A stretch of 64,000 nucleotides of DNA, taken from positions 3,566,501-3,630,500 of the forward strand of contig NC_037642.1 in assembly GCF_003254395.2 (NCBI RefSeq), in the 5' to 3' direction. The translations under genes and the position numbers were made by a program. The stretch comes from Apis mellifera (Eukaryota; Arthropoda; Insecta; Hymenoptera; Apidae). Below, one piece after another: positions 25,752 to 38,114 of the stretch. Each line of letters starts with the position of its first letter. Within the stretch, counting starts at the first letter, position 1. The notes beneath the pieces are model-generated. The model was not told the origin of the DNA, ran no database searches, and saw only the letters and a program-made list of their open reading frames with translations.

Positions 25752-27060
25752 ACAAAATGATGAAGAATAAGCAAAAAGGCGTATAATTGTTTTGTTGGTT
25801 AAAAATCGAATTCTGAACGCCGTAACAAAGTCATTATTAACATTATTTTATATCATTTTTCAATTAGATTAAAATTTTAATTACTTTCTGTTTTTCTTTA
25901 TCGTTGAAAATTTAAAATATTAATGTTTATTAGTTTCCTTATAATATCATGTTTTATTTGTTTATAACTTTATTTATTTATCCTCTGTTGCAATATTCCA
26001 AATATGCACTTCCTCCGCTAATTAAGTTATTTATCACGTGAATATATGGCATTGAATGCAATTAGAGACGAAAAAATATTTGTTCCCCGGTATATTAGTT
26101 ATTTTAATACACTACCGGTGAATGATTGATGAAATAGATAAGCTGATTAATTCTGATTAATAAGGGGAACATTTATATTCTCGGAGATGACGCCATTCGA
26201 TTAAGGTTTTTTTTCTTTTTTCTTTTTTCTTTAACCTTAAAGTGATGGAATATTCTGAGATTATTTTTGTCTAATGAAAAGTATATTAATTGGATTTTCA
26301 GATTTCTATACTCTGTGCAATACATTAAATCTTCCCTTTTCACATTTCGTTTTTTCTCATGGAATTGTATAATAAAAGAAAATAATATGGCTGATTGTTA
26401 ATCGTCAGTATGTGAATAATTGTAATGGTATAATGCGCCTTAAAAAAAAATTATAAAAATGTGTAATTATTTTAATTAGAAAAATAACACAAAAGATAGA
26501 TGAGAAGTGAAAAATTCAGGCAACGAAAAATTTAATTTCGGATTTTTTTTATCCTTTCTTTATTCCATTCAAGAGCAAATCTTTTTAGGGATAAGAGACA
26601 ATTCTTATTGTCAATTATTAAATGTTTAAAACATATTATATAATTTTCTTGCGATTACTTTTTTTTTTTTTATTTTTTAAGATATAATGTATTAAAATTT
26701 GAAACTTGTTTCATCAAGAATAGATAGGTATATTCATTATTCAGTTATAGCTAATTAAAGTTCTATGCTGCGTACAACATCGAATATAAAAGGGTTAAAG
26801 TTTCTCAAATACAAAAATACTTTTACAAGTCTTGTAAGCTTGTTGTTTTTTTTATACAGCTATAAAGTGTCGATGATAACCACGTTTAAAATGGTATATT
26901 GTACTCTCGGTGTCCTATTAGTAAGGATTTATCGTAGTAGAATTTTCCTAAATGGTTATCATATCCTCTTATACCTACTAACATAATTCATTGGACGGAC
27001 TGTAGAGTCTTCAAGATTCTTTTCAGCGAAACTTACGTGGTCATCATTAGCCCTTATATA
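25752..27060. other. AT-rich non-coding stretch
   Basis: Contains a C/T tract of TTTTTTC units (about 26,207-26,232). A pyrimidine-rich acceptor at about 26,859 and a GTAAGG word near 26,921 bracket a 61-base segment, but its open frame is AT-rich and unrecognised, so I do not call an exon. Confidence 0.45.
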
Positions 27061-27070
27061 TCATTAAGAG

Positions 27071-27202
27071 TGACTGTGGTTACATGTCATTGAATGGGCG
27101 CCGTATACGAAGGATGACTATGGTTATCCGCCGTTGAACGTTCGCTGAACACGGAGAATGACCATCGTTACCCATCGAAATTTGTCGGTACACCAACACA
27201 CG
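27071..27202. repeat. Decayed 44-bp minisatellite, three units
   Basis: Units begin TGACTGTGGTTA (27,071), TGACTATGGTTA (27,115) and TGACCATCGTTA (27,159), spaced exactly 44 bp. Each continues into a TTGAA or TCGAA word at the same offset. Units 1 and 2 share most of the first 30 positions and unit 3 is more diverged. The block forms its own GC-richer, CpG-bearing island in AT desert. The period is not a multiple of three, which argues against a repeated protein segment. Confidence 0.65.
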
Positions 27203-27299
27203 TTTATCTTCTGTAAGACAATCAAGTTTGAGTTGTTAAGTCTTCTTGCTTTCAGTTGTTACGTAAATTGCGGAACGCAAGATATGCACGTTGCTCGGT

Positions 27300-28330
27300 C
27301 ATAAAACGAATCTTTAATGGAAAAAATAATACATTATAAATATATGCGCATTAAAATCATAAAAAGAAAGACAAATCTCGGACTAACATAGATTGATAAT
27401 TCAAAAAGTTGCATTTATAAAGTGTCTCAGATTTTTCTAGTTAATACTTAACAAGATTATGTTTTAAACAAGATAAATATGAATCCTTTAAAGCTTTGTT
27501 AAAAAGTTATAACAAGAATACGAGGAAAGTTTATTATTTTATAGGATTCTTGTAATATGTTATAAAGAAAAAATTATCCAGTTTCTAGATTTTTATTCGT
27601 CAGATATTAAAATTATATTAAAGAAGAATTAAAGTGTAAGAAATTAACGAGTAAGAATTAATTAGAATGATTTTGTTGCAAAAGCAATGATTTGCAATTC
27701 TAAACAAATTAATATATAATATTATTACTATCGTTATTATTGTTAATAGATATTACTAATATATTGTTCTATAATAAATTTAATACGTAGTATATTATCT
27801 TAATTTTTTTATTTATATTTTTTTTATTATAAATAGATAACAACTAGCATTTCTTGAGGCAATATCTTACGTTTAATATTTGCATCATTATAAGCACATT
27901 CTTATGAATAATATTTTATTTTTCAAAGAAATTTATTAAACCAGATTAAACGAAAGTGATTAAATTTTTTTTCATACAACGTATAAAGTATTCGTTTTAA
28001 AAAAAAATTGGATTATTCATAGTCTGCACTCGATGTTTTCTTGACTCGCGTATATTTCTTTAATAACAAATCTATAAGCAAACAAAAATCACGATTACAT
28101 TATCTATCCTATAATATCCATTTCGTTCATAAAAATAATTACCGTTAACGAGCGAGAAAATTACTGTAACAAAACCAATGCTTCTATGATAGCTGTTCCG
28201 AACATGTATCCCATTAACATTCGTCAATCTTGAGCCGTTCATGGGATCCTGGTTTTAAGAATCTCGCTTGATGAATAACCTCGTTAGCTCTATTTTCCAG
28301 TTATCGACTACTATTAACAAGGAAAGGAAA
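27300..28330. other. AT-rich non-coding stretch
   Basis: No gene or repeat is supported. A distant pair ATCCCAT/ATGGGAT (about 28,210-28,250) was seen but is too short to call. Confidence 0.5.
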
Positions 28331-28339
28331 AAAAGGGGG

Positions 28340-28840
28340 GAAAAATCAGAAAATTGAACGGGTTGATAAAATCGTTAAAGCAACAAGATAAAAAGCGTGT
28401 AGGTAGCGATGGCCGCTTGCGTTACGCGAAACTACCCTTATGGCTCGACCTTCGAAGGCACAACAACGAAATCGGCTCGGAATGGTTGAAAGCTTGTAAT
28501 ATTATTCGAAAGACTTTTAAAGTTAAGGCGGTTCAAACGGCCACTTTTACGACGGGGCACCGACATCGTATAATACCCGCCCTCTTGGTTTTACATATCA
28601 TAAACTGCGTGCACGAGCTAAAGAATGCATATAAATCGGCTCGCCTGCTGTTATGTCTGCAGCACGAAAAAAAAAACCCGTTCACCATTTTATGCCTTTC
28701 GGTCATTTAAGCTCTCTGTCTCTTTTGGTTGCCTTGTGTGCATTCTGTTTTTCTCATTTTCCTCTTCGTGAACTCGTCGATTCTCCGTGAAATCGTGAGA
28801 CGAAGGAGAAGTTGAAAATTTATCACCTTTGAGACATTTA
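28340..28840. other. GC-richer island with a 118-codon frame lacking any Met codon
   Basis: The plus-strand frame is open from just after a TAA (28,315-28,317) to the TAA at 28,708-28,710. It has balanced codon composition rich in Lys, Arg, Leu and Ala and begins at TTG. There is no ATG anywhere in the frame, and the upstream AG (28,348-28,349) is preceded by purines, not pyrimidines. It could be coding only as an internal exon with an unusual acceptor. I recognise no domain. Confidence 0.25.
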
Positions 28841-30950
28841 GGACGAATTTTATCTTTTTAGTGGTAGAATTCAATTTTTCAATCCTTTTATTCAAATATT
28901 AAATTAATTATTGTTATACCGAACGAGAATTTAAATCTTGTCTTTGGAAACAATAGCTAATCTAATTGTGATACTTTGTGCAATACTTTTCTTCCCCATT
29001 AATTTCAAAATTGAATTATCCAATCCTTGTTTCCATAGAGAAGATTTTGTATGTGAAATTTCTCGTGATATCTTTTAATGATGAACAAAGAAATATATTA
29101 TTAGAAAGTGATACAAATTTTTATTTTTCAAACGCGTCTGATATCTTCTTTACTAAATTTTATCAATATATTTTATGAATTGGGAATGTTAAAAAGAAAA
29201 TGTTATATATATACGAATTGTTTGAATCTTTATTGAACAATTATAATAAAAAATATAAGGAGATGATTTCTGATTGTATATTATTGTATTGACAAGATTT
29301 GATTTAGATCATATCATTCATAATTACGTTTCATATTAAAAAAAAAAGCGATATTTCATATTGTATTTCATAAATGTTACATATATATGTATCTTTTATC
29401 ATTTGATAATTAAGTGAGAATATGCACATGTAGTATCTATCGTGACTAACAGAAGAGACAGAGAAAAGATAAGTTTAAAAAAGGGATACACTCTCTGTTA
29501 TTACACAATTTTTAATGTGTCATTACATCATAACATGTACACTCCCCCATTGCATTTGACATGCGTAGATATTAGCATAAACGCTAATAAAAGAGTAATA
29601 TTATTCAAATAAATTTTATTCAAAAGATATATGTAAATTAGTCGAATGGTTAAATACTATACATCCCATCGTATATACTATATAAATATAAATGTCACGA
29701 ATTAATATTTTCTAAATGAATTATGATTGAGAAATTTTGCATATTTGAAACTGATTTTAAAAAATGGTTGTTCAATATTATTATTATAATCCTTTAGAAT
29801 TTGAGTTTGATGAGTTAAAACCAGCATTAAATTTTATCCTGCTGTGAATTATCAATCATATTGAAAAAGAGAAATTTGCTATAAATCATACGTATTGGAA
29901 TATCAATCAATGAGTTTAAATTAGAAAGTTAGTTTAAATAGCAAAAGTTCTGAGGAAACATTAAAAAAATTTTGGCCATTCTATCCCTTTTTTCTAATAA
30001 TTTTTAAAACGATAAATTGTAGTAATTTAGACAGAAAGAAAATTGTAAAACGAATTTTCATTTAGAAAAATTTTTAAATCTCAATTTACGTCAATAATTA
30101 TTTTTTTGTGTCGTAGATAGATATTATATGAGTAATAATTCTTATTGTAAGATCAGTTCAAACACGATCCAAGTTTTTCCATGCTTCAGTCAAAATTCAG
30201 TCAAAAAACAACACGAAAATAAAATTTACAATTTTTTTTCATTGATTAACTTATTCATAATTAGAATAATCTAAAAAAATAATTAATGATACAAATAATT
30301 ATTAATTGTAATGTCTTCATAGATAAAAATAAAAACAGAGTGGATAAATTTTTTTCCAGTATTTAAACTAGCACATGATTATATCATCGTTAATAAAGTT
30401 AATAGTAATATCGATACGAAGAATTTATGTTTTTATCTTCAAGAGTTATTGAGGAAATATTGCATAAATATTTTTAATAGATAAAGTAGATTAGATGTAA
30501 CAAACTGTTGCATCAATCTTTTTTTTCTTTTTTACATTAAGTGGAATTAAAGAATAATCATTTAATTAGATACAATAAATTTGAAAGAATATTCTAAAAT
30601 GATATTTAAATTACATTTACTTCTTAAATTCATTTGTTTGAAAGTAAATTTCCAAATAACTTCATGTTTTATTTAAATTTTTTTTTTTTCTAACTTTATT
30701 CTTCTCTAATTGTATTCCCTATTTAACATAATTAACAGAGACATTTTTCTATGTTCTATTTTGTCTATTAAATTAATTTATTGAATAAAGATAAAAGATT
30801 AAAAAGATTACAATTAATGTATGATATTTTTTATTTAAAAAATACGAACGGAAAAGAATTTCTAGTGTCTAATCCTTTTTTTTTTAACTCTGCATTAAAT
30901 ATGCAGAAATTGTTTAAAACTTGTTTTGGTATCGATATAAGTATTTTTCA
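28840..30950. other. AT-rich non-coding stretch
   Basis: Only AT-rich sequence with short homopolymers; no splice-bounded frame, RNA gene or repeat could be supported. Confidence 0.55.
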
Positions 30951-31093
30951 ATTATAAAATAACAGTGCGTGATCACTGTGACTTTTCAATGTCGCGCACG
31001 TGCCGATAACCAGTAAGCACGATAAACAGTAAAGTAACCGTGGACGAAGAAAAAGAAAGGAAAAACCATCGTTTATCGATACATTATATTTAG

Positions 31094-31320
31094 AATGACG
31101 CTGCCATTTGCAACGAATCGCACTAGTAACGTCACGCGATTGTTAGTGGTACCGGAAGTTATGGCAATTACTGCAAGCCATGGCAAACGAGGGTGCAGCT
31201 GCGAATCCTATTTTCGAAGGCGCTCAGCAATATTTCTGCTCCCTTTTTGCGACCGTGAAACAATATGTTTAGCTTACAGTGGGGCAACAGTGAAAAGGGA
31301 GAGAGAGCCAGATTAATTCG
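31094..31320 (+). CDS. Weak candidate exon with a 73-codon ATG frame
   Basis: TTTAG at 31,089-31,093 precedes ATG (31,095), whose frame runs to TAA at 31,314-31,316; a GTAAAA donor-like word starts at 31,321. Composition is balanced, with CpGs, against an AT-rich background. The product is basic with four Cys clustered mid-frame and at the C-terminal side, and no domain is recognised. The upstream 130 bp holds CACGTG and TCACG words, so a regulatory island is an alternative. The acceptor lacks a strong pyrimidine tract. Confidence 0.2.
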
Positions 31321-31329
31321 GTAAAAGTA

Positions 31330-32390
31330 ATTTTATCCATTGTTCGACTTCCTGTAGATACATATGATTAAATATACAAATAATCAGTGCGAATTTTAAT
31401 ACACAAGATTTATTCAATTTTTCAATTTGTAATTTACGAAATTTCAAAATTAATAAACATTAATTTAATTTTATAGTGGAGATGATAAGTAACTGACAAG
31501 TTACAAGTAAATATTTTATTAGATAATTGCATGTTTCTCATACAAACTCATCATGGTTTATGGTTTAAAATCCGACTGAGTAATTTCTACATAGTATACA
31601 TTAAATAATTCTTAATAAAATGAACTTTAAAAATTAATAACTCAACAATTATATATTATATAAAAAATATAATAAATAATGTTTTGAATACTCTTTAATA
31701 TTACAAGAATATGGGATTCTATTCAAAAATTTTGATAGTCTCAAAACTCTACACCATTTCATTATCATCATTTCGACTAATATGAACTTCAATTGCTCGT
31801 AACTTGAATAAATTTTAATAATCGACATTTTTGTACAACAATTTTTGTGTATATTTTGGTTTTCAAAGATATCTTGAATATATTTAACATTCTGTATAAA
31901 ATTTTAATACTCTATCATTTTATTGTAAAAAATATTTTCGAAACATAAAATTTTATCCTCTCAATAAGATTTTTCGCTGAAAAAATAAAAAAATTGCTTC
32001 GTGTAGCCATGATCCATTATACTCCATACGTATAATAATTTTCATCAAGATTATCTTTATTAAATTAGGTAGAATTTCCCTCTAAGATAATGTTCGAATA
32101 TTTTATGCGACTGCTATGCTTACTGTTATATATCAATAATAATAATACTTAAATGATATAAAAGTTAATGATATATTTTGTAATTTATTAGACCAATTTC
32201 TCCACGCGTTATATTTTACTCGGAATACAAAATTGTCGTAAATTATGCTGTACAAAAACATGGTATTATTTCATTTAGATTATCGCGATATTGCCCATAT
32301 CATGAAATTAGTAGATTTCTTCCTCTGTCCAAAATTAAGGTCAATATCACATCTGGCAACGGATTAACCATTAATTTCCAACGATTAAAA
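31330..32390. other. AT-rich non-coding stretch
   Basis: No gene, RNA or repeat is supported here. Confidence 0.55.
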
Positions 32391-32398
32391 TGATCATA

Positions 32399-32429
32399 CA
32401 CACACACACACTCATATACACATACACGC

Positions 32430-32454
<25 letters not shown>
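32399..32454. repeat. Compound (CA)n/(TA)n microsatellite
   Basis: A CA run (about 32,399-32,411) is followed by CA/TA mixed sequence and a TA run (about 32,430-32,454). It is a typical compound dinucleotide repeat and likely polymorphic. Confidence 0.9.
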
Positions 32455-32460
<6 letters not shown>

Positions 32461-32559
32461 CTTACGATACAATTCGTCTCAACGATAATAACTCAAATAT
32501 ATATCTCTCGCTCATTGTCCAACAATGTCTTCGAGGCAGAAGAGTCAGTAAGTTGATAA

Positions 32560-32995
32560 GTAAGGAGATGTATTTTAACGTATAATTAGAAGGCGCACTC
32601 TAGAATTACGATTCATTCTGGTAGCACTGAATCACGATCGATGGACGGACGGCCGATTATTTTTCATCGAGGACTTAATTATGAATTATCGTTCGCCCAA
32701 TAAATAATTTAAATGAACGATAAGAGTGCAACAGTCGCGACGCCAGACCAGAATCAACTAACGAACGCGTGTATGCGAAGCAACCGCTATTAAATATAAT
32801 TTACGAGTCGAGCAGCATTTTTATGCCCGGCTTTAGAGGATGTCAGATTCATCTGGCCGACCCAGAGTTTCGAATAAACCATTCGAGAAGCATCGGCGAA
32901 TGGAATGGTGTGTGGAGGACAAACTGGAGAAAAACGAACTTTTGTCCTGATTCGATGTTGAAATTAAGGGATTTAACGAAAAAGGGGTAGATATT
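32560..32995. other. GC-richer island
   Basis: CpG-bearing words (GGACGGACGGCCG, CAGTCGCGACG) fill this block. A 73-codon frame (32,769-32,990) starts at GTG and has its first ATG well inside. TCAGTAAGTT near 32,545 could be a donor, but no matching exon could be defined. Unassigned. Confidence 0.3.
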
Positions 32996-32999
32996 ATGA

Positions 33000-35640
33000 T
33001 ATTGTTAGAATTTTTAGCTTCTTTCGTATCGTTGGGGAAAATAATTAATGGTAAATATAATAAATTTAATAATAAATAATATATTATTATTCTATTCCTC
33101 GTATTGCAATTTTAAATCTTGTCAAAACTATGCAACATCTTGTCTTCTCAAGTTTTATTCAGTATTCTGCAATAATATTATGAAGTTATCTAAGATCTAG
33201 TTTTAAAAAAAATCATTTCTTTAAGAAATTAGATATTTAAATTGACATTACTTGAAATAAGTATGATTAGCATAAGGAATCTTTCTCCTATATCACAAAA
33301 ACCTATAAGATAAAAGTTTACAGACTTCGTAATCCATAACATAGAACTTCAAGTGGTAGAACATATATTATGTATTAGGGAATTTTTTTTTATTATTTAT
33401 AATTTCTAATAGAAATTAGAAATAATACATAAGCTGTTAAAATTTGAATTTGATTGATTTAAGAAAAATTGCAAGGAAAATAATTTAGATATATAATTAT
33501 TGATCTTTAAGATTAATTATTTGTAAGCAAATTTTTATAACTGGAAAATATTCAATAATATTAGCAATATCATTTTTATCGTGCTTAAATTAAAGAAAAA
33601 CTAAAAATACAATATCCTGGAAATATTATTTGTTAGTACATTAAACATTGATCATATGCAATTTTTATCATATGCAAATTATGTTTATTCTGAATATAAA
33701 TCTGAATCTATTTTATTTTGAATAATATATCAACTTACTATTGAATAATTTTTATATTTTTATATTATGTAACATATATTTGGTAAATTACAAAATATTA
33801 TCTGGCTGCAGAAATTTAATTCTACGATCCTTTCTTGTTCACTTCACCAGTGATTTTATAAAGTTATTTATAGTTTGTTTGATTTGCTTCTCATGAAGGG
33901 TGTGGTAGAATCTCCCATTCAAATTTTCTTGCTCACTTATTCAAGTCATTGTGGTATGAGTATGCTTATCATTATCATGATAGAATGCACCTTTCTGTTC
34001 GTTTTATTTAATTTTCAATTTTTTTATTAAATTTCATATTGATATTCCTCGATTGTCATATTATAATGCATAATTTATTTTCTTCAAATTCTCTTGTTGG
34101 AAAAAATTTATTTTTTACTTAATATTTTCATATAACATTCATTTAACAAAAAGAGAATAAATAGACAAAAATATAATTGAAATTATATTTAAAAACAATT
34201 AAAGTTCAGCATATTTAAATATAAAAAAATATAAAGGTAGAAATTTTATTGTTTATTTAAATTATGCACTTATGCCAAATTTAACTCAGTAACATCATGC
34301 GGATGAAACTGCACTATGTTATTCAAGGTCCTTTTTATCTTGGTACACACAACCTGTATTATGCAGCTCAGTTTTCAACTTCTCGATTATGTGGTTTCGA
34401 TCAATTCTCTCTTTTCCCAATTGCAAATTTTTATTCAATTTTTTAAAATATTAATTGCTTTTTTATTGTTTTAGATAAATTCTATCGAATAAGCAAGGCT
34501 CAAAATTTATTTTCTGAATTTTTTTTATATAATTATTAATTAAATTATTTTTTATTGATTAAATTAAAATTTTTATATTTATGCTAAAATATAAATTTTA
34601 ATAGGCTGTAGTTTTACGTATTATTATTATATTTATGTGCATTATAAATCAAAATAATATCAATAACGAAATACCTTAATGTTAATTTTTTTAATATTAA
34701 TAAAATCAATTATAAATATGCATTAAAGAATAAAAGTGAATGAAAATCTTTTTATTTACAAACTTAACGATTATAAATAATTTATTAAATTGAAAATTAA
34801 CTTTCATTAGTTAGAATACAAAGAAATATAAAATTTTTGTGATAATTATTTGAATTCAGAATAAATTCTGAATATATTTATATATTACGATTGATTATTT
34901 TTATTTTCCTCCTTGTAAATTTCTTCTTCGTTGTATTAAATACTATTTTAGTAAAAAAATTAATGTTGAACAAGATAAAAACATATAATTTATAAATAAA
35001 ATCAAAAGCGTATCTAACTTATGAAGATATATTATATATATTAAATTGTGTTACACTAAAATTCTAATAGATGTCTCTAGTCTTCTGTAAAACGATAGAA
35101 AGTAGTGAATGTCGTTTCTGATCAGACGTCTATACTAATAGTAAGTACTTACCTGTTAATCATACAATAGTACCATTGAAACAAAAGACTAAATCATAAT
35201 TAAAATAGAAAAAGAAAATTATCTTCTATTTCACGATAAAATGATAAAAAATATTATATAAATATAATATATTATAAATTAAATATATAATATATATTTA
35301 AATATTGAAAAATCATTTGCTTTTCTGTTTATCTATCTATTATTTTAAATTAAATTATTATTATTTTATTCATTTATATTTATTATTTTAAATTATTTTA
35401 CCTCTTTTTTTTCTTTATTATTAAAAATTTAATATAAATCATACGAAAAAAAAGCAAATAAGAAAAAATAAACTTTTCTTATAAAAAGTTCATATCAAAA
35501 TGTACCAAAAGCGACAAAAACCTGTTTATAGCAAAGAAAGTAAAAGAAATTTAGTGACCATGCCAATACATTTCGGCTCGGAGAAAACTTAATAATCAGG
35601 ACAAAAAAAGAAGAATAAAAAAAATTGATCCAATCGATTT
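33000..35640. other. AT-rich non-coding stretch
   Basis: It holds a small hairpin (ATTTCTAAT/ATTAGAAAT with a 4-base loop, 33,402-33,423). At 35,150 a strong minus-strand donor-like word, AACAG followed by GTAAGTAC, overlaps a plus-strand GTAAGTAC. The adjoining minus frame is short and AT-rich. No gene is called. Confidence 0.5.
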
Positions 35641-35982
35641 CACCGGCGCATCGTAATCGGCCCAGAAATATTGAAATCTGACAGGAAGCTCGATGACTCA
35701 CCAAGATCCACTAACCGCAGAGCCTTGAGGAACGCAAAATGAAAAGAATCTTCCGACGTTCGACCACATCGTGTTGAATATTTTTCATTTTCTGCAAATC
35801 TTTTTTGCTCGCCAATCGCATCGTGATCAAAGCGGCGATTAATTGTGCGTCCAATCGTTCATTTTGTTAACGAAGATAGGATAAGAAAAGATCAAAAGTC
35901 TAATGCATCTTTTACTTATATATTATCAGTATTAAAAATTTGAAGTCAGTTTCTCTTTTATATTTACATATTGAGACTTTTG

Positions 35983-36016
35983 TTAATATTCATATTCAAA
36001 CGAATATGAATATTAA
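35983..36016. repeat. Perfect 15-bp stem hairpin with AAAC loop
   Basis: The left arm 35,983-35,997 (TTAATATTCATATTC) and right arm 36,002-36,016 are exact reverse complements around AAAC. Perfect 15-bp pairing with a 4-base loop is unlikely by chance even at this AT content. The stem is too short for a canonical microRNA precursor. It may be a transposon relic, a replication or recombination product, or a structured RNA element. Confidence 0.65.
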
Positions 36017-36839
36017 TCCTTTCATTACAAAAGGCAGCAAAATTTTTACGTTTTCAAATATTGGATAGAAACAAGGATAATTTATTTAATTATATTTAAA
36101 TAATAATCGTAATAACGAATAAATTCAATAGATAATTCGTTAGAAAAATCAAATATTCGAACATATAGAAATATATTTTATAATATTAATTTAAATAATA
36201 TTTTCCAATATTATATTCTCTAATATTTCAAAACATTTTTTCAAATATTATTCTGCAGTATACGATACAATTAATTATAATAAAAATATAAATACCTATA
36301 TAAAATTCCAACGTAAAATATTTAGATAAAGAAAGATTCCATGAAAATACACGAGAAAGACACTCTCTTTCTCTAAATTTATCGGTTCTACGAAACGTGT
36401 ACGATGAGTGTACATAATCTGTTAATTACCTTGACTGATATGAAAATGACTATACTTAAAAAAAAAGAACGGCAATTAAGCAAATGAGCACGAAACCACT
36501 TATACGAGGTAAACAAGGTCTTTCGAAGTTTCTGTGTGAAACTACCGTGTACAACTGAAAGGATTACCGTATAAGGGCAAGAAAAATATTCTCCTTTACT
36601 TATCAACATACGGAATTACTACGTATAATCCACTCTTAGATATGATATATTTAAAATTAACACGCTTCTTTATTCTTAATGTATAAATTCGCTTTTTTCT
36701 TTTTTATTTTTACTTTATGAAATACGTATACGTATGAATATATAATTATGTATGAATATTCCATCAAAATCACATCCAGTCACGCTTCCATTCCCTCAAA
36801 ATGTAATCTTTCAAGCAATGCACGTTATATACACACGTA

Positions 36840-37060
36840 TTATAGAAACCACGCCTTGAGAATCGGCCATTTTGATGCATGAATTCCTATTGGCTGTAAT
36901 CCGGCTGAATTTAGGGTGCTTTGTTCCTATATAATCCCCTTTGGGATGATCTCTCGTGGCTTATATCCATGGGTCGAGAAACGACGGTTCGATTGATAAC
37001 AGCAATTCCCACCCATCTCACTGCTAGTTTCCTCTCAATAACGTAGCCATTTTGCCGATG
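36840..37060 (+). promoter_or_regulatory. Candidate promoter or enhancer with CCAAT-type and TATA motifs
   Basis: ATTGGCTG (an inverted CCAAT box) lies near 36,890 and TATATAA at 36,928-36,934, within a GC-richer block of about 220 bp. A 26-codon ATG frame begins near 36,969 and closes at TAG near 37,047. A proline-rich exon candidate lies 0.8 kb downstream (37,841). No consensus initiator sits 30 bases after the TATA. The linkage to the downstream exon is inference. Confidence 0.3.
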
Positions 37061-37840
37061 AACGTATTTATATGATGTTGCTTTATTTTCTGCCTACTTG
37101 ATATTCAAAAAAACATTGATAATTGCCGGGGCATTTTTATAACAATCGTGTCTGGAGAAAAAGATAATGATCACGAAGGCGATGTTAATTGATCTTTTCG
37201 TTCGTATGTTCGTTTATTACTCATACGTGTGTGTATAACGTTTAGTTATGGAAATTTAATTTGTATTTATGATATAGGGATATATATAATACTTATATGG
37301 ACTTGAGATATAATTGCCAGTGTAACTTAATTACGTATAATTTAGTGTGTTACTTACGAGCCAACCAGTAACCAAACTGATAGGATTGATGAGTATTAAT
37401 ATATCTATGTATAATTTAATTTAACATTATTCATTTATTCATTATATAGATATTTTGTTAAAAAAGTTTTCCTCTTAATTTTAAATCCCTTATTTATAAA
37501 TTTTTTAATTCTAAAAAGTAAATTAAAGAAATAAAAATCAAATATGAAATTCTACAAGTAAAATTATATACATTTTTCTTTCATATATTTATATTAGTTA
37601 TTAGAATTATAATATTATTTAATATTTTTTTAAATATAATATATGTAAATAATATTTTGATCACATTTATATTACAATTATTATAAACTATACGTATAAA
37701 TTGATTTTATAATGAATCATTTGTTAATTTTAATTTTTACATAGCGTTTATTTATTTCATCCCTATATAAAATTGTACAATAGCAGAAAAATAATCATGA
37801 AAAATAATCTAATGTTGAATTTATTTGTTTGTTTCAACAG

Positions 37841-38108
37841 CTAGCAACGAAATCCGTAACATGCACTTCTTGAAAGCAATCAGAATGTCCCAACCTAGTC
37901 GTGCGTTCCGCTGCACCGCGGCATGTGCCGCACCCACGGGGCCGCCAACGGGACCTCCGACATACGAGGGTGATGTGCCCTTCATAGGGGTTGGACCACC
38001 CCCGAATCCTATCCATTTCAGGCCGTTTCTTCATCCCGAGAATGCTCATATACCGGCTACCAGACTACCGTCCAGCCCAGATGGTCCTCCTAAACATACG
38101 TAGCCTCA
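37841..38108 (+). CDS. Best-supported exon: proline-rich coding segment ending in a stop
   Basis: Upstream are a branch-point-like CTAAT (37,809-37,813) and a T-rich tract ending TTTCAACAG (AG at 37,839-37,840). Downstream, GTAAGT begins at 38,109. Between them only one plus frame is open, entered in a phase that takes one base from the preceding exon, and it closes at TAG 38,101-38,103. From ATG 37,861 it encodes 80 residues. The product is about one-fifth Pro, with TGPPTGPP, a GVGPPPNP segment and a PSSPDGPPKHT C-terminus, and looks disordered. GC content is far above both flanks. It could be an alternative C-terminal exon of a larger gene or a self-contained micropeptide exon. I do not recognise the family. 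The stop lies only 5 nt before the donor, so a spliced 3' UTR would follow. Confidence 0.5.
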
Positions 38109-38114
38109 GTAAGT

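Noticed and set aside
26860..26920. 61-bp segment between a pyrimidine-rich acceptor and a GTAAGG word
   Set aside because: Very short, AT-rich, weak donor context and no partner exon; comparable pairs are expected by chance in 64 kb.
28354..28710. 118-codon plus-strand frame as a gene
   Set aside because: There is no ATG in the frame and the only upstream AG follows a purine-rich stretch, so neither a start nor a credible acceptor exists.
35110..35210. Strong GTAAGTAC donor-like words on both strands near 35,150
   Set aside because: The palindromic word GTAAGTACTTAC gives a donor on both strands automatically, and the adjoining frames are short with nearby stops.
36958..36993. TGGCTTATATCC and GGTTCGATTGA as possible tRNA A and B boxes
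   Set aside because: Box spacing is too short and no acceptor stem, anticodon stem or terminal T-run can be drawn.
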